Source of the DNA: Elusimicrobiales bacterium
GTDB lineage: Bacteria; Elusimicrobiota; Elusimicrobia; Elusimicrobiales; UBA9959
NCBI GenBank assembly: GCA_028713125.1
Contig: JAQTOU010000009.1
Location: 53,273-117,272, forward strand
DNA: 64,000 bases
Reading direction: 5' to 3'
Both the position numbers and the translations under genes were made by a program. Of the stretch, positions 31,702-39,790 are shown one piece after another; positions within the stretch are counted from its first letter, which is position 1; every line of letters begins with the position of its first letter. The notes under the pieces were generated by a model. The model was not told where the DNA came from. It did not search any database and was given only the letters and a program-made list of their open reading frames with translations.

Positions 31702-32103
31702 TCACTTCCTGTATGAGGCCATCGAGGTCGGGGTTTCCCAGAAAGCTACCTCGTCCACCGGCAGTTTCATCGCCCTCGCGGTGTCGAAGATCAGTTTCGC
31801 GAATATTTCGGCCGTCGGGTTCTCTTCGGTGAGGTAGCAGCTCTGCCCCTGCTTCCTGAGTATCGGCGCCAGGGGGTCGGCTTTCGCCAGTATCACTTTG
31901 TGGTCCAGGTTCTCGTCCAGCCAGGTCTTTATCGTCCGGCCCAGCTCGGTGAAATCCATCACCATTTTCTCGTGGTTCAGCTTCCCGGCTTTGAGCGTAA
32001 CCTCCACTACGCCGTTGTGGCCGTGCAGGTTCTCGCATTTGCCCTTGTAGTTAAGCAGCCTGTGGCCATAGGCCATATGGAAAGTTTTTTTTATCCTATG
32101 CAT
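31702..32103 (-). CDS. queD: 6-pyruvoyl-tetrahydropterin synthase / QueD family
   Basis: A 133-residue member of the PTPS/QueD family, which in bacteria usually makes 6-carboxy-5,6,7,8-tetrahydropterin, the first step of queuosine precursor synthesis from the GTP cyclohydrolase product. Zinc-binding His residues are H14, H27 and H29 (FHMAYGH and NLHGHNG), and C23 is the catalytic Cys, all in family positions; VVEVTLKAG and the late Glu region (VAFWETPTS) also fit. It overlaps maf by eight bases. No other queuosine gene (queC, queE, queF) is near, so the product could alternatively feed another pterin. Confidence 0.9.
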   Translation of the reverse strand: MHRIKKTFHMAYGHRLLNYKGKCENLHGHNGVVEVTLKAGKLNHEKMVMDFTELGRTIKTWLDENLDHKVILAKADPLAPILRKQGQSCYLTEENPTAEIFAKLIFDTARAMKLPVDEVAFWETPTSMASYRK

Positions 32104-32659
32104 GCTTTACCCCCGCTTTCTTCATAAATTTCCGGACCAGGTTCATGGAGAGGCCGACCACGGTATCGAAGCGGCCCACTATCTTTTCAACGAACTCGTC
32201 GTCGGCGTCCTGCACCGCGTAGGCGCCGGCCTTGTCGTGGTGCTTGCCCGAGAGGTCTTTTAGTTCGGCTTCGCTCAGCTTCCTGGTCTTGCAGCGTGAA
32301 ACTTCGTTCCCGGCCAGGTAGACGCCTTTGTCCAGCCAGATAAGGGCCACGCCGGTATGCACGGCCTGCCAGGAGCCGTTCTGCAGCCGGAGGAGGCGCA
32401 GCGCGTCCTTATGACCGGCAGGCTTTCCGAGCACCTGGTTCTTGCAGTAGACCAGCGTGTCCGAGCCCAGCACCGGCGAGCCCGGGTTCTTAAGGGCCAC
32501 GCTGAGGGCTTTTTTATAGGCCAGCTCCCGGACTATCAAAGCCGGGCGCTTGTAAGCCGAGCTCTCATCGATATCGCTGGGGATGACGCGGTACTTTATC
32601 CCGGCCTGTTTGAGGAGCTCTTTGCGCCTGGGAGATCTGGAGGCGAGTATCAGGGTCAT
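32096..32659 (-). CDS. maf: Maf-like nucleotide pyrophosphatase
   Basis: A 187-residue house-cleaning pyrophosphatase that hydrolyses non-canonical or methylated nucleoside triphosphates. The start LILASRSPRRKELLKQ is the family signature, followed by VRELAYKKA, VLGSDTLVYC (with the catalytic Asp), LGKPAGHKDALRLL, and late KAGAYAVQD (in place of the usual AGAYGIQG) and VVGLSM. The ATG at 32659 overlaps the stop of the small DUF4321 gene by four bases. These minus-strand genes (cutA, DUF4321, maf, queD) form a tight cluster. Confidence 0.93.
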   Translation of the reverse strand: MTLILASRSPRRKELLKQAGIKYRVIPSDIDESSAYKRPALIVRELAYKKALSVALKNPGSPVLGSDTLVYCKNQVLGKPAGHKDALRLLRLQNGSWQAVHTGVALIWLDKGVYLAGNEVSRCKTRKLSEAELKDLSGKHHDKAGAYAVQDADDEFVEKIVGRFDTVVGLSMNLVRKFMKKAGVKHA

Positions 32660-32919
32660 TTAACGAGCTGCTTGTAGACCACCGCGGCGAGGAAGATGCC
32701 GGCGATGCTGACTATGTTGAACTTGAAGACCAGCCCGGCGGTGACTTCCACCAGGTTCAGGTCCACGGTGGTCGGGTTCAGTCCGGTGTTTATGCCGGTG
32801 TTTATCAGCTCCGCCACCCTGCTTCCGGCCGGGAACCAGATATTCGTGAGCTTGGTCAGAAAGGCCCCCAGCAGGGAACCCGTCACTACTACGACCACTA
32901 CATGCAGCGCGTTTTTCAT
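32656..32919 (-). CDS. DUF4321 small membrane protein
   Basis: An 87-residue protein with hydrophobic segments at both ends (HVVVVVVTGSLLGAF and FNIVSIAGIFLAAVVY). Between them is the pattern LNPTTVDLNLVEVTAGLVFK, the centre of DUF4321 proteins, where an extracytoplasmic loop ends in a Leu-rich strand before the last helix. These proteins are found near maf and shape-related genes in several bacteria, but their function is unknown. It overlaps cutA and maf by four bases each, so it is translationally coupled to both. It presumably sits in the inner membrane. Confidence 0.82.
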   Translation of the reverse strand: MKNALHVVVVVVTGSLLGAFLTKLTNIWFPAGSRVAELINTGINTGLNPTTVDLNLVEVTAGLVFKFNIVSIAGIFLAAVVYKQLVK

Positions 32920-33287
32920 AGTACCTCTTTTGAATCCGGTGCCTTATCTTTCGGTATGTTCGTGGTAAAAAGGGTGTTGGCCCCGATCCAGTCCAGGTAG
33001 GGGCGGGAGGCGCCGTCTATTTCCGTGAAGATAGTTTCGGGAACGGCGTAGGGGTGGTGGCGCTTCACGAATTGTATTATGTCCTCGCGCAGGATGCGGC
33101 GCGTCTTGATGATCAGCAGGGTCTCCGACGCGGTTTCTATCTTGTCCTTCCACCAGTACGAGGATTCCACTCCGGGCACGGCCGAGACGCAGGCGGCGAG
33201 GTGCTCCTTCAGCAGGCCCGAAGCTATTTCCCCCGCCGTCTTCCTGTCCCCTACGGTTACAAAACAGATGTCGTATTTCGTGCTCAT
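32916..33287 (-). CDS. cutA: Divalent-cation tolerance protein CutA
   Basis: A 123-residue protein of the CutA1 family, trimeric and PII-like in fold, linked to copper and other divalent-metal tolerance. Marks are the ferredoxin-like strand CFVTVGDRKTAGEIASGLL, AACVSAVPGVESSYWWK and ETLLIIKTR, then HPYAVPETIFTEI near the C-terminus. The last 20 residues form a Lys/Asp-rich tail beyond the usual end of the family. It begins the cutA-DUF4321-maf-queD cluster. Confidence 0.94.
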   Translation of the reverse strand: MSTKYDICFVTVGDRKTAGEIASGLLKEHLAACVSAVPGVESSYWWKDKIETASETLLIIKTRRILREDIIQFVKRHHPYAVPETIFTEIDGASRPYLDWIGANTLFTTNIPKDKAPDSKEVL

Positions 33288-33316
33288 ATTTTATCGGCTC
33301 CTTTCGCGCCTGCCGG

Positions 33317-34204
33317 CTATTGGATCAGGTTGCAGGCCGAGAACTCCTCTCTTGCGCGGTCCAGGTCATCTTTGTGAGAGGCGCGCCAGGCCGCGTCTCT
33401 TCTTATCTCGCTGGAGTAATATTTCCCGAAGTTGGTAAAGCTGTCTTTCTGCTTGTCATAGAAAGTGCGCTGGAAGCGGTAAACCTCGTAGGTCGGCAGG
33501 GCGCGCAGCTCGGCGTCGTGCTTCATCGCCTCGCTCACGGGGATGGCCCCTTTTTTCACGCGGGCCATGTCGCGCTCGTAGAGGAGCTGGTAGAAGGTCT
33601 CATCGTTTATGGCCCGGAGGGTCTTCTCAAGCCAGACGCGCTGGTTCTCGAGCGTCTCGCGGGGCCGCTGGCAGTCGGGGTCGGGCGTGAGCGCCTTCTT
33701 GCGGGCCTGCGCCATCGCGTAGCGTGAATTCTCCAGCACATAGGTGCAGAAGTCGTTCTTTATCTCCGCCGCGCCGCCGGCCTTGCCGAAGTCCGCGTTC
33801 ACCAAATTGATCTCGAGCGCGATCCGCGCCTGGAAGATCGCGCCCAGCTCCTCCTCCTCGGAGATCACTTCGTCGATGCCGGTAATGGTATAGGTCCTGT
33901 AGATGTGTCCCGCGCGGGCTATGGCCAGCGCCAGGACCAGGTCCGAGCCCTTGTAATCCAGCGGCAGGAAGATCTCCCTGGTCTTGAGCGAGAACTTATG
34001 GCAGGGGCCGGGCGTGTTCGCGTATTCGAACCTGACGGGGTTCTTGTACAGGAATTTTATGAGGGGCTTCCCTTCGTCCGTGGAGGCGACTATGTCCAGC
34101 GCCCTTTCGATGGACGGCTCGCTGGTCAGGCGCGCCTCCCGGCGGTGGCCGGCGCAGGCGGCGAGAAGCCAGAGCGAGCAGGAGAGCAGCAGGAGTTTCT
34201 TCAT
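33317..34204 (-). CDS. Predicted lipoprotein of unknown function
   Basis: A 295-residue protein starting with a classical lipoprotein signal (MKKLLLLSCSLWLLAAC, lipobox LAAC with Cys17). The mature part is mainly helical. A segment around residues 60 to 100 (KFSLKTREIFLPLDYKGSDLV) resembles the core of small exported proteins that carry a metallopeptidase-like helix (LALAIARAGHIYRTY), but the zinc-binding HExxH motif is absent; I see only AGH. An acidic run (ISEEEELGAIFQARIALE) follows. I do not recognise the family. It lies between cutA and the AsmA gene, in the same direction as both. Confidence 0.65.
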   Translation of the reverse strand: MKKLLLLSCSLWLLAACAGHRREARLTSEPSIERALDIVASTDEGKPLIKFLYKNPVRFEYANTPGPCHKFSLKTREIFLPLDYKGSDLVLALAIARAGHIYRTYTITGIDEVISEEEELGAIFQARIALEINLVNADFGKAGGAAEIKNDFCTYVLENSRYAMAQARKKALTPDPDCQRPRETLENQRVWLEKTLRAINDETFYQLLYERDMARVKKGAIPVSEAMKHDAELRALPTYEVYRFQRTFYDKQKDSFTNFGKYYSSEIRRDAAWRASHKDDLDRAREEFSACNLIQ

Positions 34205-34231
34205 CTTTAGAGTTCCGCGGGGCGCGGCCGG

Positions 34232-36487
34232 CTATTTCTTGAACAGCCCCTTTAAAAGTTTCGAGGCGCCGGGGGCTATTTTGTCCAGCGCTTTCTTTAC
34301 CGCCGGCTGCTCGGCTATGGACTTCATGTCCGCTTTCACTTCCGGGGCGGTCATGGTCCCTTTCACCAGGATGCCGATTGGGGCGGTCATCCGGATCCCG
34401 CTGGCTTCCTTCAGCGTGGTGCTGATCCTCATGTCCAGCTTCTCCGCCGGCAGGTTTATGGAACCGGTGGACGAGGCGTCGGCCACGGACGCGGTCAGCG
34501 CGGACTTGTTCAGCTTCATCAGGCCCTTGGTAAAGGTGTAGTTGCCCTCGATGACGTCGAAGTCTATATTGTTGAAGTCCGGGAGGCGCAGGGTCTTGAC
34601 CAGCTTGGAGGCCTTTTGAAGGACAAGAAGCGGGTAGAGGGCGACCTTGGCGGCTTTATGTTTTTCGGCGAGGGCGAAAAGCTCGGAGAATTTCCCCGGG
34701 CCGGCGGTGAAGGAGGCGGAGCCGTCGAGCGCCCTCATATCGTCGGAAATGTTCACCAGGGCCAGCTTCAGCGAAGCGGGGCCGCAGCGGAAATTCGGGT
34801 GGTTTATCGCGCCTATCTGCGCGGCCCCGGTTACGTCCAGGTAAAAGGGGTCTCCGGCGGTTTTAGCGGCCCCTTCTTTCGCCGCGGCCGCGGCGGGGGC
34901 CGCGGGAGTTTCCTTGATGACCAGGCGGGCGAGCTTAAGGTCGAATTCGGCCTTGGGATGTTTCAGGATATCGCGCGCGCTGAAAGACGCGGTGAAGTCC
35001 TCGCCGTCGAGCTTCCCCTGCAGCTTTTTCGCGGTAAGCGAGTCCATCGTGAAATCCGCCGCCCCGCTCAGGCCCGAAAGGCTGCGGCCGGAGAATGAGG
35101 CTCCCACCCCGTTCAAGACGGCTTTCCCGGCGACGGCCGGCGACCCGGCATATGAAAAATTCAGCGAGGCCCCGGCTGAGCCTGACAGGGCGTAGGCGCC
35201 AAGCTGGTCGGGCGCAATGGCGGCCAGCCCGGCAAGACTTTTTACCTCGGCGTTGGCGGCGCCCGAGGCCTTCAGCTGCGGGCCCGAGAAGTCCGCTGTC
35301 AGCCGGCCTTTAACGGAAAGCGGGGAGGATTCCAGGGAGAAAGAGGGGATCACCGCGGTCCCGTTCTTCAGGCTGACCCGCGCGGAGACTTCAGCGAGCG
35401 GGAGCTTGAGCCCTTTGGGCAGCGGGTACTGCTTCGCCTTTCTCGCCAGCAGGGTGGTGTCTATCTCGGGCACCTGGGCTTTTATGTCGGCGAGGATGTC
35501 GTAAGCGACCTGCGGGTTCCAGGCCGCCCAGCCCTTAAGGGAGGCTTTCACCGGTCCGGCCCTGAGCGCTACCGAGCGGAACGTGACGTTCTTCGCGGTC
35601 AGCTTGAAATCGGTGTCGGCGTCTATCTCCGGCAGCAGGATCTTCGCCGGGAGGTTCTTGAAAACGGCCTTCAGGTCGGCGGTTGAGAATTCCCTGACGG
35701 TCAGGGCGAGCCTTGCGTCCGGCTCAAGCAGGTTCGAGAGAGAGCCTTTGATCTCGCCTTTAACCCCGCCCAGGGCGAAGGACGCCTTCTCTATCTCGGC
35801 GCGGCCCTTTTCCGGGGCGAAGCCGCCCAGCGAGATCTTTCCCTTCAGGGCTGCCGGGATCTCGCCTTTGAAATATGGCGAGACCACGTCCATGGTAAAG
35901 TCCGCGTCGACAGGGAACAGGCCGGCCGGCGAGATGCCGGAGGCGGAAAGGTTTATGTCTTTGAAAGTGACTGCCATGTCCCCGGCCGCATTGGCATAGG
36001 AGAAACGCGAGTTCTTGACTTTAAGGCTGGAGACGGAGAGCTGCGGCGCGGCCGCTTCCTTAGCGGCGGGCCTGGCCTCCCGCTGAGGGGCCGCCGGGGC
36101 CAGGAGGTCGGAGAAATTATAAGTGTCTTTTTTTACCTCGGCGACCCGCATGTTCAGCCCGCTCGCCGAGATCGAATTTATCCTCAGCTCCCTGCGCAGC
36201 AGCGCCCTGAAGGAGGGGCGGACCGAGAAAGAGGCGGCGCTGAAAAATTCGCCGTTCCTGAAGCCGGGGTATTCGGAGACGCGCAGTTTTTCTATGGAAA
36301 GGCCGGAGAGGTTGAGCGCTATCGAGTCGAAGGAGACTTCCCGCTTCAGGTTTTTGGCGGCGAAATCGTTGGCCAGGGTTTTAAGGCGGGCCTGCGAGAA
36401 GTAAAGCTTCAGCCCCAGCACGCCGGCTCCCAGCGCCAGCGCGAGGCCGGCCGTCATAAAGGCGAAGATTTTAAGGATTTTCCCCAT
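34232..36487 (-). CDS. AsmA family protein
   Basis: A 751-residue inner-membrane-anchored periplasmic protein of the AsmA/TamB-like group, which is linked to phospholipid transport and outer-membrane organisation. It has an N-terminal membrane anchor (IFAFMTAGLALALGAGVLGL), the conserved beginning RLKTLANDFAAKNLKREVSF..., then many amphipathic beta-strands with repeating Leu/Ser patterns (LKVKNSRFSYANA, LRISGLSIEKL-like units). The C-terminal part ends GILVKGTMTAPEVK, the AsmA terminal motif. TATAAT ends six bases before the ATG at 36487, so the transcript is probably leaderless. It is divergent from the PfkB gene. Confidence 0.88.
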   Translation of the reverse strand: MGKILKIFAFMTAGLALALGAGVLGLKLYFSQARLKTLANDFAAKNLKREVSFDSIALNLSGLSIEKLRVSEYPGFRNGEFFSAASFSVRPSFRALLRRELRINSISASGLNMRVAEVKKDTYNFSDLLAPAAPQREARPAAKEAAAPQLSVSSLKVKNSRFSYANAAGDMAVTFKDINLSASGISPAGLFPVDADFTMDVVSPYFKGEIPAALKGKISLGGFAPEKGRAEIEKASFALGGVKGEIKGSLSNLLEPDARLALTVREFSTADLKAVFKNLPAKILLPEIDADTDFKLTAKNVTFRSVALRAGPVKASLKGWAAWNPQVAYDILADIKAQVPEIDTTLLARKAKQYPLPKGLKLPLAEVSARVSLKNGTAVIPSFSLESSPLSVKGRLTADFSGPQLKASGAANAEVKSLAGLAAIAPDQLGAYALSGSAGASLNFSYAGSPAVAGKAVLNGVGASFSGRSLSGLSGAADFTMDSLTAKKLQGKLDGEDFTASFSARDILKHPKAEFDLKLARLVIKETPAAPAAAAAKEGAAKTAGDPFYLDVTGAAQIGAINHPNFRCGPASLKLALVNISDDMRALDGSASFTAGPGKFSELFALAEKHKAAKVALYPLLVLQKASKLVKTLRLPDFNNIDFDVIEGNYTFTKGLMKLNKSALTASVADASSTGSINLPAEKLDMRISTTLKEASGIRMTAPIGILVKGTMTAPEVKADMKSIAEQPAVKKALDKIAPGASKLLKGLFKK

Positions 36488-36493
36488 GGCTAT

Positions 36494-36499
36494 ATTATA
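36494..36499 (-). promoter_or_regulatory. -10 box of the AsmA gene, likely leaderless
   Basis: TATAAT, six bases (ATAGCC) before the ATG at 36487. The TATA-rich surroundings make other registers possible but the spacing repeats that of six other genes. Confidence 0.55.
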
Positions 36500-36556
36500 T
36501 AAAAACTAATGATTTAATTCCGGACGGCAAAAATGCTAAATTTAGTTTACCACTAC

Positions 36557-37492
36557 ATGAACGCTTTCATCGTCAACCTCAATCTTTCCGTGGACAAGAC
36601 GGCGCTGGTCCCGTCCTTCGAGAAGGGCAGTATCTTCCGCCTCGGGAACACTATAACGCTGCCCGGCGGGAAGGGCGTGAACGTGGCCCGCGCGCTCCGC
36701 TCGCTGGGGGTAGAGTCCCCCGTGGCCGGCTTCGCCAGCGGCTATAACGGCCGCTGGATAGCGGAATCCCTTAGAAAGGAAGGCTTCCGCGCTTTCATCC
36801 AGCGCCACTCCGCCGGGGAGTCTCGCGTCTGCTACACCATCGTGGATTCACGCGGCCTGACCACCGACCTTAACGAGGAGGGCCCCGCCGTTCCGGCTGC
36901 CGCGCAGGCCGCCTTCCTTAAAAAATTCTCCGCGCTGGCCTCCCGCTTCAGGACCGCCGCGATCTGCGGCCGGGTTTCGGCCGGGCTGAAAAAAGGTTTC
37001 TATACTTCCCTGGTCAGGCTGGCCGCGGCGCGCGGCTGCTTTACAGTTTTCGACACCAGCGGTCCCGCGCTGTCCGAGGCGCTTTCCGCCGGGGCTGAAG
37101 GGATCAAGATAAACCGCTATGAATTCGCCGAGCTTTCCGGCGGGGCCTTTACCCCCTCCCGCGTGGCGGCTTTCTTCCGCGGCAATTCGGGCCGCGGCCT
37201 TAAAACTCTGATCGTCACGGGCGGGGACGGGCCCACCTACGCGGCTTCCCCCTTCGGCCTCTGGCGCATCAAGCCTCCGCGCCTCCGCGGCCTTAAGAGC
37301 GCCGTGGGCGCAGGCGATTCGTTCATGGCGGGCTTCCTTTTCGGCTTCCTGAACGGCTATGATTTCGGGCGCACCCTTAAACTGGCCGCCGGCGCGGCCG
37401 CCTCCGACTGTCTAAGCCTTGGAGCGGGCTTTATAGACAGGGAGCAGGCGCTGGCCTACGCCGAGAAAGCCCGCGTCGACAAGATCAGCTGA
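36557..37492 (+). CDS. PfkB-family sugar kinase (1-phosphofructokinase-like)
   Basis: A 311-residue ribokinase-family kinase. From the ATG at 36557 it starts MNAFIVNLNLSVDKTA, matching the N-termini of 1-phosphofructokinase and tagatose-6-phosphate kinase; the upstream ATG at 36533 adds eight residues not seen in the family. Motifs: LPGGKGVNVARALRSLG (PfkB signature 1 region), FDTSGPALSEAL, IKINRYEFAEL, LIVTGGDGPTYA and the C-terminal SAVGAGDSFMAGFLFG (signature 2 with catalytic Asp). The sugar phosphate cannot be fixed by eye. It lies 17 bases before the acyl-CoA synthetase, probably in one transcript. Confidence 0.9.
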   Translation: MNAFIVNLNLSVDKTALVPSFEKGSIFRLGNTITLPGGKGVNVARALRSLGVESPVAGFASGYNGRWIAESLRKEGFRAFIQRHSAGESRVCYTIVDSRGLTTDLNEEGPAVPAAAQAAFLKKFSALASRFRTAAICGRVSAGLKKGFYTSLVRLAAARGCFTVFDTSGPALSEALSAGAEGIKINRYEFAELSGGAFTPSRVAAFFRGNSGRGLKTLIVTGGDGPTYAASPFGLWRIKPPRLRGLKSAVGAGDSFMAGFLFGFLNGYDFGRTLKLAAGAAASDCLSLGAGFIDREQALAYAEKARVDKIS

Positions 37493-37509
37493 ACTTCCCG
37501 GAGAAACTT

Positions 37510-39777
37510 ATGGAAAATTTCGAAGCGATAGAAAAAATACTGGCCGCGGCCGGAGCGGAAGGGCGCTCGAGCCTGAGCGAGCCCGAAGTCTACCGGGTGC
37601 TGGAACTGGCCGGGCTTGAAGCCCCGAAATATATTCTTTATCCCGCGGCGGGCTTTAACCCGGGCGCGGCCTCCCTCGACGCGGTTTCGAAACTCGCCGG
37701 CGAGAAGGCCGTGCTCAAGCTGGTCTCTTCCAAAACGCTGCACAAGACGGAGTCCGGCGGCGTGAAGGTCGTGGACAAAACCGCGGCCGCGCTGGAAGAG
37801 GCACTTAAAGCCATGGCCGCGAAGTTCCCGGAAGCCGAGGCTTTCATGGCGGTGGAATTCCTCCCCCACGCCGCTTTCGCGCTGGGCGAGGAGCTGCTCC
37901 TTGGCGCGCGCTCGGACGACGCTTTCGGCCCGGTCATCACCCTCGGCCCCGGCGGAACCAACGCGGAGGGGCTGACAAAGTCCCTGCGGCCCGGGCTCTC
38001 CCCTTCCGTCATCCCGGCGGACCTCGCCTTCAACCCGCAGGCCTGGGAAAGCTTTCTAGGGAACAGCTGGGTCTGGAAATATGTTTCCGGCAACGTGCGC
38101 GGGGGACGCCGCCTCGCGCAGGACGGCGAGATAATTAAATGGCTGGAAGGTTTTTCCCACCTCATGAAGCACTTCCGCGACGGCGGGAACAGCGCTTGGG
38201 CCATCGAGGAATTCGAGATAAATCCGCTTGCGGCGGCCAAAGGCCGCCTGACCGCCCTTGACGGGGTGCTCCGCTTCCGCAAGGCGAAGACCGCGGGGCC
38301 GCGCGCCAAACCCTCGAAGAACGGGGTGAACGGCCTCCTCCATACTCAAAGCGTCGCCGTGGTGGGCGTGAGCGAAAAGAAAATGAACATGGCCCGCATC
38401 ATCCTCAACAATATCGTGAAGGCCGGTTTTCCGAAGGAGCGGACCTATATCATAAAGGAGGGCGCCGCCGAGATAGACGGGATAAAATGTTTCGCTTCCC
38501 CCTCCGCCCTGCCGGAGAAGATAGATATGTACGTGGTGGCCGTGCCATCTCCGGAGGTTCCGCAGGTGCTGGCCGAGGCCGGGGCTTCGGGCAAGGTCAA
38601 CGGCGTGGTGCTGATCTCCGGCGGTATGGGCGAGAAGGCCGGCTCCGAGGATATAGGCAAAAGCGTGGTCGAGTCCATCGCCCGCGCCCGGGAAAAGAAC
38701 CCCGATTTCGCCCTGAGCGGCGGGAATTCCCTGGGGATAGTTCTTAACGAGTCGAAGGTGAACACTCTTTTTATCCCGGAGTACAAGCTGGCGCATCCCC
38801 TTGGAGAGAACCCTTACAATTCCCGCACGGCTTTCGTGAGCCAGAGCGGGGCTTTCGTGATCTCTACTATCAGCAAGATGCCCTGGCTTAAGCCGGCCTA
38901 CAGCGTCACCGTCGGGAACCAGCAGGACGTGACCGTGCCGGATTACGTCGAGCGCCTGGCCGACGAGGACGGGCTTAAGGTCATCCTTGTTTACATGGAA
39001 GGCTTCAAGCCCGGAGACGGGCTGGCGCTGGCCCGGACCATAGCGAAAGCCCGCTCGAACGGCAAGCAGGTCGTCCTCTACAAGGCCGGCCGTACCGCGA
39101 CGGGCCAGAAGGCCGTTATGGGCCACACGGCCTCCATCGCCGGAGACTACCTGGTGACGCGCCTGATCATGGAGGAAGCCGGGGCGCTGGTCGCCGAGAC
39201 TTTCGACGACTTCAACGACCTGGCCGCCCTGGCCTGCTCCTTCGCCGACCTTAAGATAAAGAACGGGAATACTTTTTTCCTCAGCAATGCGGGTTTCGAG
39301 GCCGCGGGCATGGCCGACGGAGTTTCGGGCGTGGTCACCGCCGACATGAGCCCCGGGCTGGCGGGCGAGATGGCGAAGACGCTCAAGGAGTTCAAGCTGG
39401 ATTCCATCGTGGACGCCAAAAACCCCCTGGACATCACTCCGATGGCTAACGACGGGGCCATAGGCGGCATCGTCAGGACCGCGCTGGGTTCGGACGAGTT
39501 CTCCGGCGCGCTGGTCTCGATGGTCCCGCTCACGCCGGCCATGAACACCCTGCCGAAGGGCGCGGCCTGGCCCGACGATATGGATAAGTCTTTCCTGAAG
39601 GAAGCGGCCGAAGCCGCGAGGCAGGCGCGCAAGCCGCTTCTTTTCTGCGTGGCCGCGGGCACTATCTACGAGCCCTACTGCGCCCGGGCGCAGCAGCTGG
39701 GCCTCCCGGTCTTCCGCTCCTCGGACCGGGCGATCATGATCTACAGGAAATATCTGGAGTACGTCCTGGCCGGGTGA
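37510..39777 (+). CDS. ADP-forming acyl-CoA synthetase, ATP-grasp domain first
   Basis: A 755-residue enzyme of the NDP-forming acetyl/acyl-CoA synthetase superfamily, which conserves energy by making ATP from an acyl-CoA. The domain order is unusual: ATP-grasp at residues 1 to about 240 (AVLKLVSSKTLHKTESGGV, FALGEELLLGARSDDAFG, EEFEINPLA), then CoA-binding Rossmann (VAVVGVSEKKMNMARIILNN), then succinyl-CoA-ligase-like domains (SGGNSLGIVLNESKV, FVSQSGAFVISTIS). Most bacterial members have the CoA-binding domain first. The phosphorylated His is near residue 539 (MGHTASIAGDY). It fits a fermentative or acetate-producing metabolism together with the alcohol dehydrogenase nearby. Confidence 0.9.
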   Translation: MENFEAIEKILAAAGAEGRSSLSEPEVYRVLELAGLEAPKYILYPAAGFNPGAASLDAVSKLAGEKAVLKLVSSKTLHKTESGGVKVVDKTAAALEEALKAMAAKFPEAEAFMAVEFLPHAAFALGEELLLGARSDDAFGPVITLGPGGTNAEGLTKSLRPGLSPSVIPADLAFNPQAWESFLGNSWVWKYVSGNVRGGRRLAQDGEIIKWLEGFSHLMKHFRDGGNSAWAIEEFEINPLAAAKGRLTALDGVLRFRKAKTAGPRAKPSKNGVNGLLHTQSVAVVGVSEKKMNMARIILNNIVKAGFPKERTYIIKEGAAEIDGIKCFASPSALPEKIDMYVVAVPSPEVPQVLAEAGASGKVNGVVLISGGMGEKAGSEDIGKSVVESIARAREKNPDFALSGGNSLGIVLNESKVNTLFIPEYKLAHPLGENPYNSRTAFVSQSGAFVISTISKMPWLKPAYSVTVGNQQDVTVPDYVERLADEDGLKVILVYMEGFKPGDGLALARTIAKARSNGKQVVLYKAGRTATGQKAVMGHTASIAGDYLVTRLIMEEAGALVAETFDDFNDLAALACSFADLKIKNGNTFFLSNAGFEAAGMADGVSGVVTADMSPGLAGEMAKTLKEFKLDSIVDAKNPLDITPMANDGAIGGIVRTALGSDEFSGALVSMVPLTPAMNTLPKGAAWPDDMDKSFLKEAAEAARQARKPLLFCVAAGTIYEPYCARAQQLGLPVFRSSDRAIMIYRKYLEYVLAG

Positions 39778-39790
39778 AAACGGCGGGCGG

